Positions 24,917 to 32,217 of a stretch of DNA of 64,000 nucleotides are shown here, in pieces (the first letter of the stretch is position 1; every line of letters begins with the position of its first letter). The translations under genes were made by a program, and so were the position numbers. The notes under the pieces were generated by a model that searched no databases, was not told the DNA's origin, and saw only the letters and a program-made list of their open reading frames with translations. This DNA comes from Pantoea sp. A4 (GTDB lineage: Bacteria; Pseudomonadota; Gammaproteobacteria; Enterobacterales; Enterobacteriaceae): NCBI RefSeq assembly GCF_000295955.2, contig NZ_ALXE01000018.1, positions 55,612 through 119,611 of the forward strand. Reading direction: 5' to 3'.

Positions 24917-25740
24917 GGTGCCTCCACCTCAGCAGGTATACCGGCACGATATTCAGCCAGAATGCGGTTGATTTCTTCAGCCGTGTCCATGTACAGCAGG
25001 AGGTAATCGCCTTCCCCGCCACGATTGAATTCAGCATCAACCAGAAGCTCCACTAACCGGCGAGCCTTAACTGCACTGAACAGCGGGATAGCCGCGCTAC
25101 GTGACAGCTTTGACTTGCCAGCCGCTTTAGCTTTCACCATCTGTTCTTGCGCTACGACGCCAGCATTAGGGCCATGCTCACGCGAAAGGGCTACAGCGGT
25201 GGTCGGAGCAACTTCTCCGGCCTTCACCATCGCTATCAGGCTGTCACCGCAGGTCAGCAGTTGTAGATGATGATCAACATCGGCTGCAGAACGCTTAACC
25301 TTTTTCGCTACTTCTGACGCTGACCATCCCTGATTAATCAGGCGCTGATATGCTGCAGCACGTTCAAGCGATGTAAGTGGCTTACCCTGACTGCTGGTGA
25401 CCATGAAAGCGATGCGATCTGCTTCGGTACCGGAAAAATCTTTGCACTCAAGGCGGGGAATTTCATGGCCTTCCTGCGTTGCCAGCAGTGCGCCCTGGTA
25501 ACGGTGGTGGCCATCGATAATCTTGATGCCATGCTCTGTCACCTGCACAGCCAACGGAGGAACGTACTCACCTGCAATGTACGCATCCCGGAACTCTTCA
25601 ATGTGCGCCTGGTCAATCTCGCGCACGTTGTAACCCGGCTCGATGTATAACTCCGCCAGCGGGACCAGGAATGTCTTTTTAGCCGACATCTCGGTACCGT
25701 TTTTCTCTTTTGCCTTGTAAAGCGATAGTAAACTACTCAT
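24913..25740 (-). CDS. ParB/sulfiredoxin-like DNA-binding protein
   Basis: The product has 275 residues. VPLAELYIEPGYNVRE, then IIDGHHRYQGALLA, is the ParB N-terminal motif set (the GxHR box is DGHHR), and WSASEVAKKVKRSAADVDHHL is a helix-turn-helix. ParB-like domains may bind CTP or act as nucleases. It is the first gene of the replication operon after cII, a place held by nothing in lambda. Its ATGA overlap with O shows co-translation. A role in replication or segregation is inferred. Confidence 0.8.
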   Translation of the reverse strand: MSSLLSLYKAKEKNGTEMSAKKTFLVPLAELYIEPGYNVREIDQAHIEEFRDAYIAGEYVPPLAVQVTEHGIKIIDGHHRYQGALLATQEGHEIPRLECKDFSGTEADRIAFMVTSSQGKPLTSLERAAAYQRLINQGWSASEVAKKVKRSAADVDHHLQLLTCGDSLIAMVKAGEVAPTTAVALSREHGPNAGVVAQEQMVKAKAAGKSKLSRSAAIPLFSAVKARRLVELLVDAEFNRGGEGDYLLLYMDTAEEINRILAEYRAGIPAEVEAP

Positions 25741-25774
25741 AATTACTCCTGTGAATTGATCCAGTCATTTCGCA

Positions 25775-26053
25775 TCAGGCCTCGAAGCTGTTCGCGCAGC
25801 TCGGGGCTTTTTCTTTGGTCAAAATTTTGGCGACCTCTTCAGCAAGTCGGTTCATTTCTTCGTCAGCCACCCCGTATTCCAGAATGTCGAGCGCAATGCT
25901 CATCTGCCTGAAGAAGTCACGCTTCATGCGACTTACAGTGTATTCCGCCACACCAAACCTTTCGGCAAACACCTTCTGCGTTAGTGTGGCAAGTTTGTTA
26001 AGCAATGCAGATTCGATGCGGCGGGCGTTCTTGCTTTGAGTTGCGTTTTCCAT
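25775..26053 (-). CDS. cII: Transcriptional activator CII
   Basis: The product has 92 residues from the ATG at 26053. RRIESALLNKLATLTQKVFAER is close to lambda CII, followed by the recognition helix region YTVSRMKRDF and DILEYGVADEEMNRLAEEVA. CII activates the repressor-establishment and integrase promoters. It lies downstream of the nutR region in the rightward early operon. Confidence 0.9.
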   Translation of the reverse strand: MENATQSKNARRIESALLNKLATLTQKVFAERFGVAEYTVSRMKRDFFRQMSIALDILEYGVADEEMNRLAEEVAKILTKEKAPSCANSFEA

Positions 26054-26124
26054 ACCTGATAATTTCCTTGCTATGTAATTGTTTACGTGAGCAATCCGTG
26101 GGGGATTGCCACTTTGAATTTGGA

Positions 26125-26159
26125 GCCACGTTGTCGGCGGCGCAGATTGATAAAGAGCG
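26125..26159 (-). promoter_or_regulatory. nutR antitermination site
   Basis: On the minus transcript, boxA CGCTCTTTATCA (26148-26159) is followed by boxB, GCCGC-CGACAAC-GTGGC (26125-26141). The loop core GACAA is the same as in nutL, as expected for one N protein. A hairpin with seven-base arms, GCAATCC/GGATTGC (26091-26109), follows and may be part of a tR1-like terminator region. Confidence 0.75.
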
Positions 26160-26166
26160 GAACTAC

Positions 26167-26385
26167 TTAAGCGGCTTTTTCTTTTGACGGTGGGAAAACT
26201 TCGTCCAGCGAACACTGGCACCCAAGTTTCTCCAGCCCGGCAACGATTGACCGACAATCATTAAGGCTTGGGGTACGGATATTCAGCTCATAGTTGGCAA
26301 TGCGTGACTGCCCCCAACCAATTGCTGAAGCGAGAACAGCCTGCGAAATTCCGATTTTCTTTCGCTGCTGGGCAATGTTATTCAT
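26167..26385 (-). CDS. cro: Cro repressor
   Basis: The product has 72 residues from the ATG at 26385, behind a AAGGAGGACGCA site. A helix-turn-helix is clear (ISQAVLASAIGWGQSRIANYE). It diverges from cI across the OR operators and is first in the rightward early transcript, so it is the Cro protein by position. Confidence 0.9.
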   Translation of the reverse strand: MNNIAQQRKKIGISQAVLASAIGWGQSRIANYELNIRTPSLNDCRSIVAGLEKLGCQCSLDEVFPPSKEKAA

Positions 26386-26415
26386 TGCGTCCTCCTTAGC
26401 GTTAAACACAGAGGC

Positions 26416-26483
26416 ATTACACACAAAATGTGATTAACAGTCAACCTCAAATCGTGTAAGAGGTACAATCACATTGCGTGGTA
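26416..26483. promoter_or_regulatory. OR operators and pR promoter
   Basis: The minus strand has a strong promoter: TTGACT at 26439-26444 and TGTAAT at 26416-26421, 17 bases apart. Three operator-like sequences built on ACAC/CACA and GTG halves lie at about 26419-26434, 26445-26461 and 26464-26483. The first, ATCACATTTTGTGTGT, matches one in OL. pRM for cI must lie at 26450-26485. Confidence 0.8.
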
Positions 26484-26493
26484 AATTAGGGGA

Positions 26494-27141
26494 ATGAAAA
26501 CTATGCATGAAGTTATTGGGGAACGGATTAAGTCCCTGAGAGAAGCTAAAGGACTTAGCCAAGCGCAGCTCGCCAAGCAATGTGGCTGGGCAGCCCCTTC
26601 TCGCCTTGGGAACTATGAACTCGGCACACGTAAAGTAAGCGCTGATGATGCGGTCTTGCTTGGGAGTGCGTTAGGGGTTTCCCCGGCGAAGATCATGTTT
26701 GGTGATGAGTCTGACGCAGTTTTCAAGCAGTATGAGTACCCGCTGTTTGCCTCTGTGCAGGCTGGCCCGTTCTCAGAAGTAGGCAGCTATACAGCCACTG
26801 ATGCAAAGGCCTGGGTGCCAACGACCAAGAAGGCCAGCGAAAACGCATTCTGGCTTGAGGTTAAGGGCCACTCGATGACTGCGCCGCAGGGTGTGCGCCC
26901 CAGCTTCCCAGAGGGGATGCTGATTCTGGTTGACCCTGCCGAGGACGTTGAAACCGGCGATTTTTGCGTTGCTTCTGCAAACGGTGATTCAGAGGTGACT
27001 TTCAAGAAGTACGAGAAAGATGCAGGTGTGAGCTACCTGGTGCCGCTCAACCCTTCATATCGCGTGATAGATTGCGATCACAGCATTCGTATCATCGGTA
27101 AGGTAGTTAAGGCTCAGTGGCCGGAAGAGACGTTTGGGTGA
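26494..27141 (+). CDS. cI: CI repressor
   Basis: The product has 215 residues. The N-terminal helix-turn-helix ([21 protein letters not shown]) binds OL and OR. The C-terminal part is an S24 self-cleavage domain with Ser127 in GHSMT, a Lys at 171/172 and the cleavage bond Ala90-Gly91 in SVQAGPF. RecA-stimulated cleavage induces the prophage. The TAC operon follows 152 bases downstream, the position of rexAB in lambda. Confidence 0.95.
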   Translation: MKTMHEVIGERIKSLREAKGLSQAQLAKQCGWAAPSRLGNYELGTRKVSADDAVLLGSALGVSPAKIMFGDESDAVFKQYEYPLFASVQAGPFSEVGSYTATDAKAWVPTTKKASENAFWLEVKGHSMTAPQGVRPSFPEGMLILVDPAEDVETGDFCVASANGDSEVTFKKYEKDAGVSYLVPLNPSYRVIDCDHSIRIIGKVVKAQWPEETFG

Positions 27142-27163
27142 GATGAGTTAGTAATTTTTGAAC

Positions 27164-27267
27164 TACTCATGAGTATCTCATAAGGCGTCCTTCAGTAATT
27201 TTAAGCACCTTTGCTGATTGTAAGCACAAGCAGAGCTATACACTTTACAAAGAATTATGACTATAAT
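27164..27267 (+). promoter_or_regulatory. Promoter region of the TAC operon
   Basis: A perfect 12-base palindrome, TACTCATGAGTA (27164-27175), lies upstream of a consensus TATAAT at 27262-27267. The matching -35 is weak (about TACACT at 27239-27244). Two TAAGCAC copies are between. A HigA-type antitoxin is expected to bind and repress here; the palindrome is one candidate operator. Read-through from pRM is also possible. Confidence 0.5.
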
Positions 27268-27293
27268 TCCCAAAAGGGGAACCTAGTAAAAAA

Positions 27294-27578
27294 ATGGATG
27301 TCAGAGGTGTACAGAAGATCCACGAATTTTGCAAAAAGCACAATCAGGCCCTAAGGCCCCTTGAAGCGTGGGTGCAAGAGGTTTCAACTGCCACGTGGTC
27401 AACGACACACGATATCAAAAGTCGTTACCCATCAGCTGATTTCCTTTCGGATAAAAGGGTGGTGTTTAACATTAAAGGCAATGATTACCGTCTAGTTGTA
27501 CAGGTGGTTTACGTGCTAGGAGTGGTAGTGATACAGCAGATTGGTACTCATGCCGAGTATGACAAGTGGAGATTGTAA
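27294..27578 (+). CDS. higB: HigB-family toxin (mRNA interferase)
   Basis: The product has 94 residues with the RelE/HigB fold pattern of the HigB-2/YgjN type. SRYPSADFLSDKRVVFNIKGNDYRL matches the host HigB stretch Y-P-S-x-D-x-L-x-x-K-x-x-V-F-N-x-x-G-N-x-x-R-x (shortened here to pattern), and it ends with THAEYDKW, as HigB THKEYD. These toxins cut mRNA on the ribosome. Its stop codon shares bases with the antitoxin start (TAATG). First gene of the three-gene TAC. Confidence 0.85.
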   Translation: MDVRGVQKIHEFCKKHNQALRPLEAWVQEVSTATWSTTHDIKSRYPSADFLSDKRVVFNIKGNDYRLVVQVVYVLGVVVIQQIGTHAEYDKWRL

Positions 27579-28294
27579 TGTCAGGCTATTGTTGGAAGGT
27601 TCTTAAAAGCAAAAATGACTATGAACAAGCCATGGACCGCTTTTTGATGCTCGCAACTTGTGACCTTACTCCGGAAACTGAAGAATATGATGAGTTCGAA
27701 TTACTTAATTTGTTAATAGGTCATTATGAAAAGGCCAATTATCCAATTCGGAAGCCTTCACCACTTGATGCCATCAAATTTAGAATGGATCAGATGGGTT
27801 TGACTCAAACAGACATGACAGCATATTTGGGTTCTAAGTCTAAAGTTTCTGAGGTCCTGTCTGGTAAAAAGAAATTAAGCCTCACAATGATAAAGAGGCT
27901 CCATGACGGCTTGGGTATATCTTTAGATGTTTTGATTCAGGACTCTTCGTCAGTAGACGAATGGTGCACAATTGAGCCAGATACTGCTTCGCCAGAAAAG
28001 TTGGAAATTACTGAAACTCTTAAGCGCGATAAACATGAGCGATATTTGTTGTTCTTTTCAGGACGAGAGTCCTGCAACAACTTAAGTTCATTAACCAAAG
28101 AGAATACTGTTAAGACTATGATTTATAAAGGAAGTTATTCCGAAAATAGTTTTAATAGAAAAGAGATATCGTCCGCCTCAGATCATAGCCAATCAGAGGT
28201 TATCTGTATTAATCAAATAGACGACAACGAATACTACCAAACAAATTATGAAAATATCATTAATAGCCAAAGCAGTATCCAGTGCTTCCATTAA
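27578..28294 (+). CDS. higA: HigA-family antitoxin with long C-terminal chaperone-dependence extension
   Basis: The product has 238 residues from the ATG at 27578 (TAATG with higB). Residues about 60-125 hold the HigA helix-turn-helix: MDQMGLTQTDMTAYLGSKSK then VSEVLSGKKKLSL. Typical HigA ends soon after. Here another 110 residues follow, polar, Ser/Asn-rich, weakly predicted to fold. In TAC systems such tails are chaperone addiction domains that make the antitoxin unstable unless the SecB-like partner binds. The gene overlaps the chaperone gene by 47 bases. Confidence 0.85.
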   Translation: MSGYCWKVLKSKNDYEQAMDRFLMLATCDLTPETEEYDEFELLNLLIGHYEKANYPIRKPSPLDAIKFRMDQMGLTQTDMTAYLGSKSKVSEVLSGKKKLSLTMIKRLHDGLGISLDVLIQDSSSVDEWCTIEPDTASPEKLEITETLKRDKHERYLLFFSGRESCNNLSSLTKENTVKTMIYKGSYSENSFNRKEISSASDHSQSEVICINQIDDNEYYQTNYENIINSQSSIQCFH

Positions 28295-28634
28295 GTCATT
28301 ACCTAAAGTAGAAGGGAAGAAAGAGAGGAAGATAACTGTAAAGCTGGATAGAAAATTATTTGGGAATCAAAAGAAATCAAACGTCTTTAGGGCAAGTTAT
28401 ACAGCTGTTATATCCGTGGAAGGTGCCGCTCAGGTCGAAATTACCTATAACTTTGATTTTGAGTGTGATGTGGATTTCTCACAAGAGGTCGCAGAGAGTG
28501 ATGCCGTCAATGTCAAGGCTCCTACTTATGCGTATCCTTACATTAAAAGTTACGCTGAAAATCTCATCAGCATGTCTGGGCTAGGGAGTTACACTCTTCC
28601 TTATTTTGACTTTTTCGAAAGCCAATTAGAATAA
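28248..28634 (+). CDS. SecB-like chaperone of a TAC system
   Basis: The product has 128 residues. The strand-rich core with ASYTAVISV and VEITYNFDFECDV, then YAYPYIKSYAENLISMSG and TLPYFDF, follows the SecB fold: its final helix carries PYARECITSMVSRG and the LAP-x-NF loop in E. coli. SecB-like proteins in TAC operons protect the antitoxin and release it when titrated by client proteins. It starts inside the antitoxin gene with no clear ribosome site, so expression is likely coupled. Confidence 0.75.
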   Translation: MKISLIAKAVSSASIKSLPKVEGKKERKITVKLDRKLFGNQKKSNVFRASYTAVISVEGAAQVEITYNFDFECDVDFSQEVAESDAVNVKAPTYAYPYIKSYAENLISMSGLGSYTLPYFDFFESQLE

Positions 28635-28650
28635 AATGTTAATATGCTAA

Positions 28651-28715
28651 ACCCGGCCACCGCGCCGGGTTTTTCATGCCCCCAGCACCCTAGCCCGCCA
28701 CTGAGCGGGCTTTTT
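28651..28715 (+). terminator. Two tandem terminators after the TAC operon
   Basis: Hairpins ACCCGG/CCGGGT with TTTTTC (28651-28675) and AGCCCGC/GCGGGCT with TTTTT (28692-28715) end the repressor/TAC transcript before pL. Confidence 0.85.
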
Positions 28716-28794
28716 GGTGTCCGCTACCCCACCTAACGCTGCTGATCCGAGTTCAAGACTGGGCTTGGGGAAAATAAATTCACATTAAAAACAT

Positions 28795-28864
28795 ACACAT
28801 AATGTGTGAAGATAAAATCATACACATTTCGTGATTGACTATAAAATCACATTTTGTGTATATT
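28795..28864 (+). promoter_or_regulatory. OL operators and pL promoter
   Basis: Three operators about 26 bases apart: ACACATAATGTGT (28795-28807), ACACATTTCGTGAT (about 28822-28835) and ATCACATTTTGTGTAT (28846-28861). pL is TTGACT at 28835-28840 and TATATT at 28859-28864, spaced 18, both overlapped by operators. The last operator matches one in OR. pL drives N and the recombination genes to the right. Confidence 0.85.
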
Positions 28865-28902
28865 CAATTCCATCAGCACGGCAACACAGAATCACGCTGA
28901 TA

Positions 28903-28935
28903 GCTCTTTAACAACATGCAGCGCTGACAAAGCGC
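28903..28935 (+). promoter_or_regulatory. nutL antitermination site
   Basis: boxA GCTCTTTAACA (28903-28913) and boxB GCGCT-GACAA-AGCGC (28921-28935), a perfect five-pair hairpin with pentaloop GACAA. It lies 40 bases after pL. The remainder of 28936-29169 up to N is an untranslated leader with no other feature I can support. Confidence 0.85.
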
Positions 28936-29169
28936 GATACGAAAACCGAGATGGGTTTGGGATTGGATGAATGCGCAGGCTGATGCGCGGATTTAAAAGC
29001 TAACGGTTTCCGCAAGCGATCGATACCAGCTAAGTAGTGTCATATGCCTTCGGGTACTGGGTCGTAATAACCGATATTGAGGGAGGCGAAAGCCGTTTAC
29101 CTCGGCATGGTTTGCAAGCCGGAGATCAGCACCGGCCATCCAATCACCAAAACCATTTCAGGAGGCACC

Positions 29170-29460
29170 ATGACAGCTATCACTTATGGCAGTTCAGTAA
29201 AAGAGACCGCTAAAACTCGTCGCCATGCTCGTCGCCGGGCGGCGGCAATTGAGCGTGACGGCATCTGCTCAATCATCGATACGGTCTTTGGCATTGAGCC
29301 AGAGGTTGTTGCAGTAACAGCGCGGCCAACTAACCGCGTATCCCGCGCCACCTCATCCCCTAGCCTTCGTGATCGGCACGAGAGTGGAGCGAATTGTTTG
29401 CCAGAGGTGGCGATATACGCCGCCGGGTATCGTAAATCTGAATGCGTGACAGCGAGGTAG
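29170..29460 (+). CDS. N: Early antiterminator N (P22 type)
   Basis: The product has 96 residues from the ATG at 29170 behind AGGAGG. It starts MTAITYGSSVKE and has the arginine-rich RNA-binding motif AKTRRHARRRAAAIERD (residues 14-30), as P22 N. It ends in AAGYRKSECVTAR, also like P22. N binds boxB and converts RNA polymerase to pass terminators on both early operons. The nut boxB loops are given separately. Confidence 0.92.
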   Translation: MTAITYGSSVKETAKTRRHARRRAAAIERDGICSIIDTVFGIEPEVVAVTARPTNRVSRATSSPSLRDRHESGANCLPEVAIYAAGYRKSECVTAR

Positions 29461-29462
29461 TT

Positions 29463-29582
29463 ATGGGTGAGAGCGAACTTAAGCACGTAATAGTGATTTT
29501 ACTTGAGGATGCTAGGCGAATAAAAGAGATTGAGCCAAATTCAGGCATAGAAGCCCGAATCGGCTTGCTGAAAACGCTTTGA
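29463..29582 (+). CDS. Small conserved phage protein after N
   Basis: A 39-codon gene beginning MGESELKHVIVILLEDARR starts two bases after the N stop with a GAGGT site. An acidic helix with hydrophobic core is predicted. Similar tiny proteins follow N in P22-like phages. Function unknown. Confidence 0.6.
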   Translation: MGESELKHVIVILLEDARRIKEIEPNSGIEARIGLLKTL

Positions 29583-29609
29583 AATCTACAAATTATGTGA
29601 AGACAGTCT

Positions 29610-29894
29610 TTAGACGACTTTTAGGCCTCTAATCGCCCTTCCCGCAGACTTTGTAACTAATACCCCTGAGCCATTCTTAACAGAATCAGCTATTGCTTTC
29701 ACTTCATCAGCCACTGCAGATTCATCTTTAGATGAAGACTCAAAAGTATATTCTGCGTCAGGTAGATGGTGTTCAGTACCTGAGCTTGCAGTTACAGTCC
29801 GCTTATAGCCCTTGGCATTCATTTTTTTATGTAAAAGTTCGTAGTCATCATAATCTGCATTATGCAGCTCTACTCTTACTGTAAAGGTTGCCAT
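29610..29894 (-). CDS. DUF2622-like protein (GhoS-related family)
   Basis: The product has 94 residues, opposite to the left operon. MATFTVRVELHNADYDDYE, LHKKMNAKGYKRTV and a late SGVLVTKSAGR fit the DUF2622 pattern I recall in lambdoid prophages. That family has been linked to GhoS, a Cas2-like ferredoxin-fold endoribonuclease antitoxin. No GhoT-like toxin is nearby. Role here unknown; it may be lysogen-expressed cargo. Confidence 0.55.
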   Translation of the reverse strand: MATFTVRVELHNADYDDYELLHKKMNAKGYKRTVTASSGTEHHLPDAEYTFESSSKDESAVADEVKAIADSVKNGSGVLVTKSAGRAIRGLKVV

Positions 29895-30041
29895 ACAAAA
29901 TCCCTTATTGTCTGTGGAATAACCAAATTACCAGTTTCCTTTGTCTGTGGAAAGCTCAGGAACCACCTCGCCTGATGTGGTTAAAAGCAGGCATCAACTC
30001 AACGACAGGTCGCTTAGGCGGCCTTTTTTATTGGATCAAAC

Positions 30042-30257
30042 ATGAGCAAGTACAGAGACCTGCTGCTTTTCGTTGCAGCGGGCTTCATGCTGGGCGCTGG
30101 CTGGGTGGCTGTTTATTCAGGCGGCGCGGAACTTTATTTATTAATCAGAGGTGAGTATGAGAACGGTAGAAGTCAGAAGATTCCATGCAGTGGCTGGAAA
30201 AAGAGAAGAGTTGCCCCCTGTCACTGGCAAGTTTCACCAGTGGGGAATTGCATTTGA
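30042..30257 (+). CDS. Possible small membrane protein
   Basis: A frame of 71 codons begins MSKYRDLLLFVAAGFMLGAG with one good membrane segment, but it overlaps the next gene by about 100 bases and lacks a clear ribosome site (only GGATCAAAC). The hydrophobic start argues it may be real with its tail reading through the next gene in another frame. Confidence 0.35.
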   Translation: MSKYRDLLLFVAAGFMLGAGWVAVYSGGAELYLLIRGEYENGRSQKIPCSGWKKRRVAPCHWQVSPVGNCI

Positions 30258-30360
30258 AGAATTCGAGACTGGTCCGGGCAATTACACCGTTGCCATTGTT
30301 GAATTGCCCGATGGGACGATAACCACGCACATCCCTGATTTTGTCAGATTCTTAGATTAA
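30157..30360 (+). CDS. Small hypothetical phage protein
   Basis: The product has 67 residues from the ATG at 30157 behind AGAGGTGAGT. It starts MRTVEVRRFHAVAGKREELP and ends HIPDFVRFLD, a compact beta-rich pattern seen in several lambdoid left operons. Function unknown. Confidence 0.6.
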   Translation: MRTVEVRRFHAVAGKREELPPVTGKFHQWGIAFEEFETGPGNYTVAIVELPDGTITTHIPDFVRFLD

Positions 30361-30440
30361 ACCCGCGCAGAGCGGGAACGGTAAAAGCGCAAGCGGCTTT
30401 CTCTCAGAGCTGCTTTCAGTTTTACCCTCCATCATCCATT

Positions 30441-30465
30441 AGCCCTCTCCGGAGGGCATTTTTTT
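30441..30465 (+). terminator. Intrinsic terminator in the left operon
   Basis: GCCCTC-TCC-GGAGGGC followed by seven Ts directly before the next ribosome site. N-modified polymerase must read through it, so downstream genes depend on N. Confidence 0.75.
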
Positions 30466-30482
30466 GCCTGAAGGAAACCGAA

Positions 30483-31595
30483 ATGAGTGAAACAACGGAT
30501 TTAGTCGTCATCGAAAAGTCGAACGCGATGGCGGTGTTTACCACCAAAGAGCAGCTCGACCCGATCATTGAAGCAATCGAGAAAGAGGCGCGCAGCCTTG
30601 TTCCTGATGTCACAACCAAAAAAGGCCGTGACGCTATCGCATCAATGGCGCACAAGGTGGCCCGCTCCAAAACCTATATCGACAACGCTGGTAAGGAGCT
30701 GGTTGCCGAGCTCAAAGCTCTGCCGAAGCAGATTGATGAAAGTCGCCGCGTGGTTCGTGAGCGACTGGATGCACTGAAAGATGAAGTGCGCCGCCCGCTG
30801 AACGAGTGGGAACAGGCTGAAGAAGACCGCAAGCAGGGATTACAGCAGCGGCTGGCAGCGGTCCGAGCACTGGCCGATGTGATTGACGCCACCGGAAACT
30901 ATTTGCCGTCCAGTGACATTCAGGAACGCCTCAGCGAAGCCAAAGCGGTCACTCTGGACGATACCTGGCAGGAAATTTCCACCGAAGCAGGCGTAGCGAA
31001 AGATGCCACGGTGCAGAAGCTGGAAGCAGCGGTAATCGTGGCAAAGCAGCGTGAAGATCAGGCTGCCGAACTTGAGCGCCTTCGCAAAGAAGCAGAAGAG
31101 AAAGCCCGGCGCGATCACGAAGAGAATCTGAAGCAGGAAGCTGCCGATGCCGCACGCCGAGAGGCTGAGCAGAAAGCACAGGTTGAGCGCGAAGAAGCAG
31201 CTCGCCGCGAAGCAGAGCTGAAGGCCAAGGCTGAACAAGCTGAGCGTGACCGTATCGCTACACAGGAACGCGCAGAGCGGGAGGCCCGTGAAGCTCAGGA
31301 GCGCACCGCCAAACTGGCACATGAAGCACGCGAACAAGCTGAACGTGAAAAGCAGGACGCAATCGCGGCTGAGCAACGCAAGCAACAGGAAGCCGAACAA
31401 CGCCGCCTGGCCGAAGAAAAGCGCATCGCTGATGAAGTAGCAGCTCGCGCTGCGAATGAAGCTCATCGGAAAGCGGTCGGTACCGCTGTTGTTAACGCGC
31501 TGATGGCTAATGCCGGATTAACCCGCGTCCAGGCTATCGACGTTCTGACGCAAATCAAAGACGGCAATATCCCGCACACCGCTATCACCTACTAA
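30483..31595 (+). CDS. Phage coiled-coil protein of the recombination operon
   Basis: The product has 370 residues. Residues about 190-340 are an unbroken Glu/Arg/Ala/Gln coiled coil, TolA-like in composition, which often causes wrong labels. The N-terminal region (LDPIIEAIEKEARSLVPDVT) is a DUF1351-like phage domain seen next to RecE/RecT genes. The C-terminus has an ALMANAGLTRVQAIDVLTQI helix pair. Likely a recombination accessory factor. Confidence 0.65.
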   Translation: MSETTDLVVIEKSNAMAVFTTKEQLDPIIEAIEKEARSLVPDVTTKKGRDAIASMAHKVARSKTYIDNAGKELVAELKALPKQIDESRRVVRERLDALKDEVRRPLNEWEQAEEDRKQGLQQRLAAVRALADVIDATGNYLPSSDIQERLSEAKAVTLDDTWQEISTEAGVAKDATVQKLEAAVIVAKQREDQAAELERLRKEAEEKARRDHEENLKQEAADAARREAEQKAQVEREEAARREAELKAKAEQAERDRIATQERAEREAREAQERTAKLAHEAREQAEREKQDAIAAEQRKQQEAEQRRLAEEKRIADEVAARAANEAHRKAVGTAVVNALMANAGLTRVQAIDVLTQIKDGNIPHTAITY

Positions 31596-31627
31596 CCAAT
31601 CACTTTAACCAACACCAAGGAATAGCT

Positions 31628-31777
31628 ATGCAACAGTTCGCCGTTGCAGGGTGGCCCGTTGCTGGCTGCTCTGAATCAAATCTTGACCGCCTCGTTCGCC
31701 GCCTGCGTGCCGGGTGGCGATCTCTCAAAGACATTCTGAATCAGCCTGGGGTGCCATATGAAGATCACGCCAGTTAA
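31628..31777 (+). CDS. Small conserved phage protein
   Basis: A 49-codon gene starting MQQFAVAGWPVAGCSESN and containing RLVRRLRAGWRSLKDILNQ. It is too short to be noticed by usual length limits but matches a type I recall in P22-like left operons. It overlaps the next gene by 20 bases. Function unknown. Confidence 0.6.
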   Translation: MQQFAVAGWPVAGCSESNLDRLVRRLRAGWRSLKDILNQPGVPYEDHAS

Positions 31778-31955
31778 TGGATGCCTTCGCGTATCACAGG
31801 CAAATGCAGAGTTTCGGAAGAAGTACACCGCAGAGTTTCCCGACAGCCCGGAAGGCATGAAGAAGGCTTTCAACTGGGCGCAGGTTGTAGCTCTCGGCTG
31901 GCATGACTTTCAGGATGCTGACTTTGAAAAATACTACGGCAAGGGGGTCGCATGA
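31758..31955 (+). CDS. Small hypothetical phage protein
   Basis: The product has 65 residues with a CLRVSQANAEFRKKYTAEFP start and an aromatic end (WHDFQDADFEKYYGKG). GGGGT precedes the ATG. A four-base overlap joins it to the next gene. Function unknown. Confidence 0.6.
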   Translation: MKITPVNGCLRVSQANAEFRKKYTAEFPDSPEGMKKAFNWAQVVALGWHDFQDADFEKYYGKGVA

Positions 31956-32215
31956 CCTTTTCACTTAACGGCAACCCATACGCCGCACAGGATCGTTACG
32001 AAGAGCTGCGCTGGCAAAGGCAATACGAGGAAGAGGATGTGGATAGTGCGCGGCGTGAATGCACCCTAAAAGTGCGCGCTCGCTTCCCGGATAACGTCGA
32101 AGACGCTTTGCCTGGAATTCCTCGCTATCTGCTTAACAACGAGTATGCGCAGGCGGCCTATGCGCGAATGGTTGAAGACATTGCCACAGCGGCAGAGAAA
32201 CTGGGGCTGGAATAG
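31952..32215 (+). CDS. Small hypothetical phage protein
   Basis: The product has 87 residues, charged and helical, containing YEELRWQRQYEEEDVDSARR. ATGA overlap with the preceding gene and two bases before the exonuclease gene. Probably part of the recombination operon; no family recognised. Confidence 0.6.
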   Translation: MTFSLNGNPYAAQDRYEELRWQRQYEEEDVDSARRECTLKVRARFPDNVEDALPGIPRYLLNNEYAQAAYARMVEDIATAAEKLGLE

Positions 32216-32217
32216 CT

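Noticed and set aside
30483..31595. TolA-like envelope protein
   Set aside because: Only the coiled-coil composition is TolA-like; there is no membrane segment and it sits in a phage recombination operon.
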